The position numbers and the translations under genes are program-made. This document shows positions 37,699 to 48,665 of a DNA stretch of 64,000 nucleotides, piece after piece (positions within the stretch are counted from its first letter, which is position 1; every line of letters begins with the position of its first letter). The DNA lies in contig OW799233.1 of assembly GCA_941918925.1 (NCBI GenBank), positions 137,338,533-137,402,532 on the forward strand. The letters are read 5' to 3'. The DNA comes from Phyto melanocephala (lineage: Eukaryota; Arthropoda; Insecta; Diptera; Rhinophoridae). The notes beneath the pieces are model-generated. The model ran no database searches. It saw nothing but the letters and a program-made list of their open reading frames with translations, and was not told the DNA's origin.

Positions 37699-38217
37699 AC
37701 AAGTAAGAGCGCTATATTCGGCCATGCCGAATCTTATATATCCTTCACAACGTGTAGTCATGCAATAACAGTAGTTTGTGTCACCATTCATCCCATATGA
37801 AATACGTACATACATATAAAAACATACATATATAAAAACATCCCATTGTAAAATTAAAAATTTACGTATGTATGTTAAAAAAACAAAAAGAAAAAAAAAA
37901 TTTTTTTAACAAAATTTAAAAAAAAAATTTTAAAAATAAATTAAAAAAAAATTATTATATATATAATATATATAAAACAAAAAACAAATAAAAAAACACA
38001 TTAAAAAAAAAAAATAAAAAAAAAAATTTTTAAAAAAAATAATAAAAGTCCAACCTATGTCGAGGGGCTTCAAAAAGTTGATTTCAACATACAGACGATC
38101 AGACAGACAGACTGACAGAGCTTAATCGACTCCCCTATTCATAAGCTTTCAGAAAATATATACTTTAGGGGTTCGGAAATGAAATTTGTAGAAATTTCAC
38201 ACGGAATGACAAACCTA
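37699..38217 (-). mobile_element. Family-1 repeat, copy E
   Basis: It carries the complete ACAAGTAAGAGCGC terminus and hairpin. A deletion in the middle joins the A-rich core directly to the CTATGTCGAGGGGCTTC segment, and the far palindrome is lost after ATGACAAACCTAT. Confidence 0.75.
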
Positions 38218-38227
38218 TTTAAACCGT

Positions 38228-38965
38228 TTTTTATTTATGGAAAAATTATATGAATTTGAGATAAAGCGTTATATGGGGCTTTGAAGTGGCCATGTCACCT
38301 TAACCTTTTGAAATTACACTTATACACTAATATATACAAAATTTCATCATCATACATCTAATTCTGTCCGTTTTAAGAGCTTTTAAATTTTATTAACAGT
38401 AAAATATTTGAGAAAAGGGCGTTAAATAGGCGCCTCAAAGTAGTCTCTGCTGATAAATTCAACTAAGATATTTCAATATAAAGTCTTTTATTCTTTCAAA
38501 ATGTTTGTCAATAGAGAATTATATGAATTTAAGATAAAGCGCTATATGGGAGGTAAAAAGACACTATGCGGTTAATTTTTTGTCAATTTTGATCTATAAC
38601 TTTCGAAATGTATAGATTAGAGCAATTTTCTAAACAAGATTTTTCAGGAAATATATATACTTACGAAATTAATGCCCTAGTAGTAAGGATATTGTCTTTT
38701 TGACCTACTGTTACACTACGACCTATAACTTTCTTCCTTATATACCGATTTAGCCCATTTGCAATGCGAAATAAATCTTGTTTATAAAATCATACTGGCA
38801 AAATTTTATCCCCCTAACTTTTTTGGTTCGAGCTCTATTGTGCTTTCAACAGAAGGACAGACGTGCGGACATTACTAGATCGTCCTAAAATGAAACCAGG
38901 ACTCAGAAAATATATACTAAAATGGGGTCTAAAATGGATATTTCGATGTTATGCAAACGGAATGA
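38228..38965 (-). repeat. Family-2 internal fragment
   Basis: GAGATAAAGCG.TATATGGG blocks, TTTCAACAGAAGGACAGACG, ATGGGGTCTAAAATGG and related words match the interior of the family-2 copy at 53883-57250. Neither terminus is present. Confidence 0.6.
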
Positions 38966-38999
38966 GATGAATGCAGTTAACTATACAAAAATTAAAAAT

Positions 39000-39440
39000 T
39001 TAAAATGGCATCGTATAACACTAAATCGGAAATCAAGTCAATTTTACGATGAGGCCATATGTACATAATGGTGAAGGGAATTATCAGACTCGGCACGGCT
39101 ATTATCTTTTTGGCAACACTGGTTTAAACAGCTGACGCACGTTTCGTGTTTTGTTTCACTGTCAAACATCTGGAGAGTATGCCAAAATTGGACTAAGCGG
39201 ATGGACCATTTGAGGCGCAGTCACGGTCAACATTTGCATGAAAAAATCTTCAAACATTAAATTATATGGACCGTACTATCGATTGAAATAAAGATTTCAT
39301 ACATTTTTCTAAATTTTATGTGTTTTTTTTTTTAAACTTTCCTATAGCTTTAAAAAAATCACGCTTTATGATCTGAATTATTTTCTTAAAAATACGTAAT
39401 TTAGAAGTTAGTGAAGAGAATTCTTTATTGGCAACACATA
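39000..39440. other. Family-3 end fragment and unassigned DNA
   Basis: 39000-39110 has AAAATGGCATCGTATAACAC, TAATGGTGAAGGG and GGCACGGCTATT, a damaged family-3 end. 39110-39300 is less AT-rich but has no supported ORF. Confidence 0.45.
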
Positions 39441-39702
39441 CAGTAGACTCGCGGTAACAAAAACACTGCCTTACGTGAACACTGGATAAGATGGACATAC
39501 TTTTTTTACACTGCCTTACGTGAACACCGGATAAGATGAACATATTTTTTTTTTATACTGACTACTCTGTGGCGGGAACACAGTGAGAAAGCCTTATAAC
39601 GTGAACAAATTTGTTGGTTATCCAATTCGTTTTCATAAAAAGGGGTATCACAAACGTGAACACGCTCGATTTTTAATAGTTCACGTTACCGCGAGTCTAC
39701 TG
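39441..39702. mobile_element. 262-bp pogo/Tigger-like MITE with TA duplication
   Basis: Perfect 18-base terminal inverted repeats CAGTAGACTCGCGGTAAC are flanked by TA on each side (39439-39440, 39703-39704). An interior ACACTG-CTTACGTGAACAC-GGATAAGATG unit is duplicated at about 39465 and 39508. CAGTA termini at TA sites are typical of pogo/Tigger elements. No transposase is present. Confidence 0.85.
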
Positions 39703-40689
39703 TATAATAATATTCAAGTTTGCTTTTTTCTTCGGCTTCACATGCATAAGCCGCTACCATGTAGATTACGCCCGCGAGAGTAAAGCAACAATAAAGGTCA
39801 ACATTACACAATATTTCAAATGTAGTCTACATTAAGGAGTTGCATAAATCTGAATTACCGTATAATACGGTAGTTAATATTATTGAGGCTTTACTGTATT
39901 TTAATTATTGTACATGTCATAATAATGAAAAATATTTAATTGTAAAAACACATGATCATAACCAATATCATTGTTCATATATGAGTATACTTGGTATCCC
40001 AGCAAAAAAATTCTATGACAAAAAAGTGAATTTGCAGGGGTTCAAATGGTAACGAAGTGATTAAATTTAGGTGAAAACAATAATGATTTTAACATTAGCA
40101 TGTCATTGGAGATCATGTGTTTACATAAATATTTTAACGCACTGCACTCTATTTTAACAAGTTCAAAGAACTCATGCATATTTGGTGAAAAGCATCGGAT
40201 GTTTCATGAGTTGATTTTGTTTGTTCATGTAGAATTGTTTAAGATATTTTGCATGATGTTGCATTCATCATTGCATGATATTGCAGCACATCATTTATGA
40301 CAAATTGCTTCATATTTTGGGAGTCATTTAGAATTATTGCTTTTACACAATTAATTTAGAAGTCTTTAAAATGTAATTCGCTCTGCACTACTTCCAATTT
40401 TGTTTTTGCTGGGATGTGTTGCTTTTCAATTAATTAATGTGTTGTAAATATATATTTTATTTCCGAATTAATAATAAACAAGGGAGTTCGAATGGCATTT
40501 AAATGACCTGTTTTAACCGTTTTTTTTTTATTTAACGAATCCGATTATTTTTAAGTGTCAATTTTTCGAAAATCGAATAAACCGGATATTTTGGTATAAT
40601 AAACCGGTTACTTTAAAATTAATAATTTTTATTCGATTTCCTTATTTTTTTAAAAAAATTAAGTATATACCTAATTGTAATATTGAGCT
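39703..40689. other. AT-rich intergenic DNA
   Basis: Short ATG frames (39840-40052, 40100-40300) have no recognisable motifs. No repeat ends are clear. Confidence 0.4.
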
Positions 40690-41857
40690 AAATGTTTTTA
40701 TACTCGCCAAACTCACCACAGACAAAATAAGAACTCTCTCCGGAGCGCAGCAAAGGAAGACTGCCAAAAAGAAACAGAGAGTAAATAAGAAAGGTCAGCG
40801 GGATGTCCCTAAAGAGAAAGACTCATCTACACCCATTTCTACATAAAAGGGTAAGAGGATTCGATCTCCGGAGGAACAGAACACCGTTGGCAATACTAAA
40901 AAGAAAAAAAGTTACCAGCAGGGAAGTAAAACGGTTAGCATTTCCCAACTCCCGAAAGAAGACCCTCCGGCCAATCTGAAAGGAGAAGGTAATGAACCAA
41001 TAGCTTCAACCTCAAAACAGGCGAAAGCGGTAGCTAAAAATATAGGTGATGGTGAAACAGCCGGAAAAAAAACCCCACCATCACGTAAAAGAAAGCCGGA
41101 AGAAAAATCGGCTAAGGAGCAACCCACGTATGCGAAAGTGGCCAGAAGGAAGATGACAGAGAAGCTATGCTATGCTGTTATCGACTCCAATAGCGCATCG
41201 GGCAAAATTCCAATGGCACATCAGAAGGAAGTAGAGAATGCCATAAATGAGAGGATTGTGCAGTATGTCCTGGAAGCAGATGATAATGCTCCACAGATCC
41301 ATATAGATAGCTGTAGGTTCGCCAGGGAAGTACTGTTTCTGCAACTAGAATCAGACACCTGCGCACATGTTATGAAAGACCTAGTGGGAGGCATACCAGC
41401 CCCATGGGAGGGTGGCAAACTTGCCATGGTGAAAAAAGCCGATATCCCATCCCTAACCAAGGTTTCATTTTTCGTTAAAGGTTGGGGCAGCAAACTTGAT
41501 AGCAAGGCCATGCTTAGGATCATTGGCAGGCAAAATAGAGGTCTGGAAGTAGACAAATGGGAGGTTTTCCATCGTGAGGAAACTGACGATGGCACCCTGG
41601 TAGTTGCAGGAGTGGATAAACCCTCCATGTCTTACCTCGAGGAGCAAAAAGGGAAGGTGTACTTCGCGAGTACAACTATTTTCTTCAAAGTTGGTAAGAC
41701 GCCCATTGGTTGGACACATAATCCAACGGAGAAGAAAGACCCTGACGAAGAAGCAAAGGAGGCCAAAGAGGATGAAGGCCACCCCGTGCCAATGAAGAGG
41801 GAGGAGTTGGAGATAACTCAATCCCAAGAAGAATCTCTTTTAGCCGAACAACAATGA
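40690..41857 (+). pseudogene. LINE ORF1 protein, 5'-truncated, one internal stop
   Basis: The frame is open before and after a single TAA at 40844-40846. The N-terminal part is Lys/Ser-rich and of low complexity, as in RNA-binding ORF1 tails. The C-terminal 150 residues (IDSCRFAREVLFLQL, PAPWEGGKL, FVKGWGSKLDS) resemble the domain catalogued as DUF4780, found with insect LINEs. The frame ends TGA at 41855-41857, overlapping the ORF2 start as ATGA. In family terms it would bind the element RNA; this copy cannot make the whole protein. Confidence 0.7.
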
Positions 41858-44800
41858 TACTGCTCTTGCAGATCAATCTCCATCGAAGCAGAACGGCTAC
41901 ACAAGCTTTGATGGAAAATATAACTAAAGGTAAGGTACACATAGTTCTCATTCAGGAACCCTGGACTGTTAAAGACAGAGTTACTGGATTGAATGAGTGT
42001 GATTACCAATTATTTTATGCTAAAACTGGGTCTCGACCCAGAACATGTATACTTTGTCATAAGGGATTAAATTTTCTTTTTTCCCCAGATTTATCTACAG
42101 CGGACGCCACTACCTTAATACATGGCTCACGCAATTTAATGCTGGCATCGGTGTACCAACCTTCTGATGCTCCGACACTACCACCAACGTCGGATTTAAG
42201 AAGTATGATAACATCGGCAAGGAGAACAGGTAGGAATATTTTAATAGGTTGTGATGCGAACTCGCATCACCTCTCTTGGGGCAGCACGAACTGTAACAGG
42301 AGAGGAGACGCCCTATGGGAATTCCTAAATGCTAATAACTTATTTACCCTTAACTCAGGTAATAAACCTACATTTATTAACAGAATTAGGGAAGAGGTAA
42401 TTGATGTGACTATATGTTCAGAAAATTTAATTGATGAAATTTGCGATTGGCACGTATCTGATATGCACTCTTATTCGGACCATCGCTATATTTTTATGAC
42501 CTTAACTCATCCGCCACCGGAACCGGTGACTTTTAGGAATAAGGCCAGGACGGACTGGCCAAATTTTAGGTTAAGTCTTCAACATAAACTCGAAAATTAT
42601 CCAGAACCGGATGAAAATCTGGACACGATAGATTCGATGGTGGGAAGACTGACTGCCGATTTTAGGGAAACTTTTGAGGAGCATTGTCCACTCCGACAAA
42701 GGCGAACCCCAAGGGAAAAGCCCTGGATGACAGGTGAACTGATTAATCTCAGGAAAGAAACCCGAAGGCTATTTAACAGAGCCTATCGAAAGAAACAATC
42801 AGTATACTGGGACGATTACAGTGAGAAGCTCAGAATATACAACAAAGCAATAAGAATCGCCAAACGCAGATCCTGGAGGCTTTTTTGCAATCAGGTGGAC
42901 AGCGTGAATGACGCTTCTAGAATTTAGAAATTCCTATCGAAAACCCACACCCAACCGGAAACCCTCGTTGACTCGAACGGGAAAAGGTCGGAGACGATGG
43001 AGGAGACGCTAGGAATACTGATAGAGGCACACTTCCAAACGGAAATGGCGGATGACGGAGAAATTCCACACCCCCATGACGGTAGTGCCACGACGGACAT
43101 AATTATAACCACAAAGATGGTAAGAGAGGCGGTAAATAGTTTCTTGCCATATAAGGCACCAGGGCCGGACGGTATTTTTCCGGCTCTCCTACAAAGAAGC
43201 ATTGACCTAATCGACATAAGGCTGGCGAATATTTTTACTACTTGCCTGAAATATGCGTATACCCCTGTGGAATGGAGGGAGGCGAGAGTCGTTTTCATAC
43301 CTAAACCAGGGAGGGAAAATTACGCAAATCCTAAAGCTTATAGACCCATAAGCTTAACATCATTCTTATTGAAAACCATGGAGCGTATCGTCGATGGAAT
43401 GGTCAGAAGACGATTACCAGGCGATTCAATGAGATTTGGACAACACGCCTATATCAAGGGCAGATCTACTGAGACTGCTCTTCAGGAGGTTGTTTATCAT
43501 ATAGAGAGATCCTTCGACCTGGGTGTGTATACCATGGGCGTATTCATAGACATAGAAGGAGCTTTCAATAACGTAATGACCTCGAGTCTTATCGGTTCCT
43601 TGGAAAACTTAGGGTTAAGCCATGTCTTAATTGCATGGATTAGCAATATGTTAAGGAACAGATGGATAAATTGTGAGGCAAATGGAGTAAGAAGAAGGGA
43701 CAAAGTATGTCGAGGAACCCCGCAGGGAGGTATTTTATCTCCATTAATATGGGTAACTACCATACATAGTCTACTGAGGATTCTATCGAACGAGGGATTC
43801 AAGCCTATCTGTTACGCAGATGATGTTGCGATACTGATCAGGGGGACGAATCCAAATTCTTTATGTATGAGAGCAATGGAGGCTTTGAATATATCATATA
43901 ACTGGGCGAAGGAGCGTGGGCTCAATGTCAACCCGGAAAAGACTGAAATCTGTTTGTTTACGAGAAAGAGGAAGATACCGGTGCATAGCTATCCCATCTT
44001 TCGGAATAAGACAATTAAGATGGATAAAAAGGTCAAATACCTAGGAATAGTACTTGATTGGAGACTATCCTGGAAGGACCACATTCAATGTAAAGTGGAG
44101 AGAGCTCAAAGAATATGGGCCCTCTGCAGAAGAGTGATTGGCTCAAAATGGGGCTTAAGCCCAAGGATGACACATTGGCTATATACGAGTGTACTGCGGC
44201 CTACAATTACGTACGCTTCGTTAGTATGGTGGACATCCTTAGAGAAGAAGGTGAATATAAAACCTCTTCAAAAGATTCAGAGACAGTGCTGCATTAGTAT
44301 TTGCGGCGCCATGAGGACCACATCGACAATGGCCATTGAGAATATATTATCCATTTGGCCTATTGAGATACAGGTAAAATATGAAGCGGCCTTAGCTGCC
44401 ACAAGATTAATGGCAATAGATGAGTGGCTTATAAGAGAACATAAGACCAGATACCAAAGAATAACGGATATCTTACCGATAGGAAATATTACAGAATTAA
44501 CATGTGATAAAATCCCGATGAGATATGAGAATATTAACTGCATCACCATTATACCGGAAGGGAGAATGGGATGAGATAATCAGGATGGGAAACACCCACG
44601 GAATCGATCTTTATACAGACGGTTCAAAGATTGGTGACCAAACTGGAATGGGCTTATACGACATAAGCCGAAATAGAGGCAAATACTTCCGTCTACCAGA
44701 TCACAACACTATTTTTCAGGCTGAGATCATGGCGATTACGGAAGGAATTAAATGGATAAAGGAAACGAATAGCGAAACTCCGATTCGTATCTTTACGGAT

Positions 44801-45430
44801 AGCCAATCAGTGATTAAGACATTGAGAAAGGAGAAAGTTGAATCCCGGAACGTTTTGCAATGCAAGAGTGAGATAAACTCATATGCAAATTGTGAACATC
44901 TGGAGATAATATGGATACCAAGCCATCACGGGCTGATCGGAAACGAGAAAGCCGACAAATTATCCAAAATGGGAGCTCTTTTGAGTACTATAACTTTGGA
45001 GAACGCCAAACCCCTTAAACGATTTAAGGATGAACTTAAACGTTGGGCAATGGAAGAACATGTCAGAAAATGGCAAAGCACTGATGTCGGTAAGGTGACA
45101 AGAACACTCTGGGGTGACCCAAATCTTGGGAAGTCAAAGGAGATTTTGAGACTAAGTAGACCTACACTTAGGAAATTAACCGGTGTAATTACAGGTCATA
45201 CGGAGTTGAGAACTCATTTAGCACGCATGGGATTATCTGAGGAGACGACATGTAGAGCTTGTGAGGAAGAGGATGAGACCCTGGTACACTACCTCTGTCA
45301 TTGTCCTGCGTTTGGGCATATTAGACGCGAAAATTTTACAGTAGATAATATGCCGAACTTGGTATACCTGGGGAACTCGAACTGGAGATCCATAAGGCGT
45401 TACATTGAGGGGACTGGTTTCTTGGACTAG
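41854..45430 (+). pseudogene. LINE ORF2: endonuclease, RT, RNase H, zinc knuckle; broken twice
   Basis: The APE-type endonuclease lies at 41854-42700: IQEPW, CDANSHH and YSDHRYI supply the catalytic Glu, Asp-Ala-Asn and Ser-Asp-His. The frame meets a lone TAG at 42925-42927 (after NDASRI) and continues unchanged. RT motifs follow: APGPDGI, FIDIEGAFNNV, GTPQGGILSP and CYADDVAIL (about 43810). A stop at 44572-44574 and a shift of frame lead to RNase H: LYTDGSK, QAEIMAI, FTDSQSV and PSHHGLIGNEKAD retain the Asp-Glu-Asp-Asp set. A CxxC...H...C knuckle (CRACEEED, HYLCHC) ends it. Only one nonsense codon and one frameshift in about 3.6 kb implies a fairly recent insertion. Confidence 0.88.
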
Positions 45431-45590
45431 TCCGATATTTATGGGAAATTATGTTTATGGTTTTTTGTTTGGGAATTCCGTTTTCCACATGGAGCGCACA
45501 ACATGCCAACTGGGCATAGGTGTATACCTGTCATGGGTTTGGGCTTTTATACCCCTCCTTTTCAACCTAACCTAAACCTAACCTACTCGT

Positions 45591-46214
45591 TTGTACATCT
45601 AGGCAACTTCAAACGTTTAATGAAGAATAATATCAAAACAAAATGTAACAAATATGTACAGAGATTCTGAATTGCTACATTTTTCATAACATACATATTT
45701 AATTTTGAAATTAACGTAAATATAAATTTTATTTATGAATCCACGACACAAACGAAGGGACTTATACATGACAATATCATTTAAGGTTCACTATGCTTAT
45801 GACAGTTAAAATTTAGTGACATTTCCTTTTATGAGTCCATAACAGTAGATAAGAGTGCGACAATGAATCATGATGAGGAGGACTATGAGACGAAATCAAC
45901 TTTAGTCATCTACGAATGTTTGGACATTTGCTTTAAAAATTCATATATGACGTCAAAGAAAAATCAGCATTTGTCCAGATGAATCATGATGACGTTGGTC
46001 ACCGGGACACTGAACCAATTTTAATAGGATTAGGATTATGCACATCTGCAAGAAAATTCCTTTTAAGTGCTATATTTTTTTAATGAAATCTATTGTGAGC
46101 GTAAACTGCGTAACAACAAATTTTCTTACCTATTAATATAAGGTGTGTGAAATAATAATAAACTTATTATTTAAGATAAGAATCACTCGCATCTGATATC
46201 CGTTTTTTTGGTGT
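45591..46214. other. Intergenic DNA, unassigned
   Basis: No supported gene. ACCAA-, GTTCA- and GAATCATGATGA words repeat between 45860 and 46000 without clear unit length. Confidence 0.35.
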
Positions 46215-46800
46215 GTTTGGTATAAAAATGGGCTAAATCGGAATATTGGGAAGAGAGTTATAGCTCGTAATGAAAGAGTAGGTAAAAAACATCAATATCA
46301 AATAAAATGCTATTGTGTCCAAACGCATCAACGTAGAATGTATATTTCTTGAATAAAAAAATATTTTTCCCCGAAAATTGCTTATGTGCTGTTTTTACAA
46401 GCCGATTGAGTGGTTGTCTTAGACGATTTATGTGTAATTTGTTTTTGTTACAATAACAAAATACACATTAATCGTCCAAGACAATCACTCAATCGGCTTG
46501 TGAAAACAGCACATTAAATCTATGCATTAGGAAAGGAGTTAAGATCAAAATGTACAAAAATTTATATATACCGCACAGTGTATGTTTTGGAATATTAAAA
46601 ATGTAAAACCTAATAAATCTAACAAAATTAGATCTCTTATTCTGAAATTTTGCAAACATTGCTTTTATTCAAAGGCTTTGTACTAACGAAAAATAAATGT
46701 GACACGCCTACTTCTACACCCACCTCCCATATAACGATTTATTTCAATTTCATATAATTTCTCTATGAATAAAGATTTTGGAATAATAAAGGACTACATT
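46215..46800 (+). repeat. Family-2 internal fragment, split by a hairpin MITE
   Basis: AAAAATGGGCTAAATCGG, GAATATTGGGAAGAGAGTT, TTTCTCCCCGAAAATTGC-like and ACGCCCACCTCCCATATAACG modules follow the same order as 54130-55800 of the large family-2 copy. A 129-bp MITE sits in it. Confidence 0.65.
46385..46513. mobile_element. 129-bp near-palindromic MITE with TTA duplication
   Basis: Arms starting TGTGCTGTTTT(T/C)ACAAGCC pair over about 52 bases with four differences and run on into a GTTACAATAAC centre, so the whole element can fold into one hairpin. TTA lies on both sides (46382-46384 and 46514-46516). The family-2 copy at 55536-55556 shows the empty site GCTTAAATCTATGC. A TTA target suggests PIF/Harbinger-type mobilisation. 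Confidence 0.85.
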
Positions 46801-47387
46801 GAAATGTCTAAAATCTTGAAATGCATGCGTTTTTAAATTGTGGTTGTTGCCGCGATGCATATGCCTTAATTGCACCGAAATCTAATAAATTTGATTTAAA
46901 ATATTTCTTAAAATCTACACCGTTTACATCATAGTTTCTTGACCGTTTACAAAGGTTAGTTTTCATCAAGGTGTATAAATTTATAAAGTGGTGCCAAAAG
47001 TTTTCTATACTTTCCGGCTTTAAATATAAAAAAAAAATTAAACAAAAAAGTACTCGCCCAATTGCAACCACCCTTTAAATTATGATAAAAATTTTTCTTT
47101 GTGCAGCATCACAAAAAGCTACTAGATTTTGATTTGAGACACTAGCGCTAAGTTAAAATGTTAAAACATTATTATGTTAGAGAATATTGTTAATATTAAA
47201 TACATACATTTTTATACAGATATCCTCTGAAGTGTGGACATATTTGAAATATTTTTTTTAACCAAAATTATTTTTAAATTTTTATACATAAACCCGGTTT
47301 TTGAAAAAAAATTAATAATCGATCTCCCTATTAAAAACATATTTTTTTTCAAATAAAAGTGCAGCGCACTACACAATCTATCTGTTT
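46801..47387. other. AT-rich intergenic DNA
   Basis: Contains CAACCACCCTTTAAATTATG (about 47065), resembling the end of the MITE at 56521-57110, and no supported ORF. Confidence 0.35.
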
Positions 47388-48209
47388 TTATACCCTTCAC
47401 ACAGTGAAAAAGGGTATATATAGGTTTGTCATTCCGTGTGAAATTTCTACAATTTTCATTTCCGACCCCATAAAGTATATATTTTCTGAAAGCTTATGAA
47501 TAGGGAAGTCGATTAAGCTCTGTCAGTCTGTCAGTCTGTCCGTCTGACCGTCTGTCCGTGTGTATGTTGAAATCAACTTTTTGAAGCCTGCCGACATCGC
47601 TTGAACCCAGGTGAGGTATTAAAATATCAGAAATATTCGGGAGTAGATCGCTATTGAAAATCAGAAACATCGGTACATAAACAACTGAGATATGAGCAAA
47701 AACCCACGACCACCTCGATTTTTTTTTCACAAAAACAACATTACAACAACAACATACATACAAACGTGTATACTGGTTAGAGAAAACGTGGCATCGAATC
47801 CCAGCTGAGCCAAAAAAAATTTTTTTTTATATTTAAAAAATTTTTTTTTAAATTTTTTTTTTTATTTTTTTTTTATTTTTTATTTAATATATTATTTATA
47901 TTTTTATTATTTTTTTTTAAATTTTTTTTTGTTTTATATTAATTATATATATTTTAATTATTTTTAAAAATTTTTTTTTTAATTTTTTTTTAAATTTTTT
48001 TTTAAAATTTTTTTTTTATTTTTTTTTTTTAACAAACATACGTAAATTTATAATTTTACAATGGGATGTTTTAATATATGTATATTTTTTATATGTATGT
48101 ACGTATTTCATATGAGATGAACGGTGATACAAACTACTGTTATTGCATGACTACACGTTGTGAAGGGTATATAAGATTCGGCACGGCCGAATATAGCGCT
48201 CTTACTTGT
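47388..48209 (+). mobile_element. Family-1 repeat, copy F (uninterrupted reference copy)
   Basis: At 822 bp it is intact from TTATACCCTTCACACAG to the GGCACGGCCGAAT hairpin and ACTTGTT. It contains the GTCTGTCAGTCTGTCCG tract, the CGAATCCCAGCTGAGCC segment and the A/T core. It serves here as the empty-site reference for insertions in copies B, C and G. Confidence 0.85.
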
Positions 48210-48665
48210 TAAACATTAAAATAAAGAAAAAACAAAATAAAAATGAGATCTGTAATTGTGCCTAAAGAACATTGGAAAATTAAATTTTATTTTTTCTTTT
48301 TCTTTTAGGATTTTTCATAAGTTCAAATTATGCATAAGCATATGGAAATTTTATTTTTCATTTAATGCTCTCAATTTAGTCGATCGTTTAAACTCATCGG
48401 AAAAAGTTATCTAGAAGAACGCAAGTGTTAAATGTGGATATAAATTTAAGAAAAAATATGTAAATACGTATGTATGTATGTATGTATATATGCACTATGT
48501 ATGTTCATATATGTACATATACATAAGAAAATATTGGATAGAAGAAAATATTCTTTGAAATAAGTTTATTAGAAACGCCATCAAACAAAAATACAAAAAT
48601 TATTTTGTGTTTATTTTAATATGTAATTATCAAAACATAACGAAAATAAAAAAAAACAAATAGAA

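Larger units (their letters stand above)
40690..45590 (+). mobile_element. Nearly full-length non-LTR retrotransposon, I/LOA-like layout
   Basis: It holds an ORF1 (C-terminal part), then ORF2 with APE endonuclease, reverse transcriptase, RNase H and a C-terminal zinc knuckle. After the last stop comes about 150 bases of 3' sequence ending in a short CCTAACCTAAACCTAACCTA run. Its base composition is clearly less AT-rich than the surroundings. The 5' end is missing: ORF1 enters already open at about 40690. No target duplication was identified. RNase H plus this ORF1 type suggests the I/LOA assemblage; the clade is inference. Confidence 0.85.

Noticed and set aside
41178..42009. Antisense frames opposite the LINE ORF1
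   Set aside because: They are shadows of the sense coding sequence; only the plus strand has domain motifs.
45565..45590. CCTAACCTAAACCTAACCTA, similar to the arthropod TTAGG telomere repeat
   Set aside because: It is only about 20 bases, lies at the 3' end of a LINE, and flies lack TTAGG telomeres; it is better explained as the element's tail.
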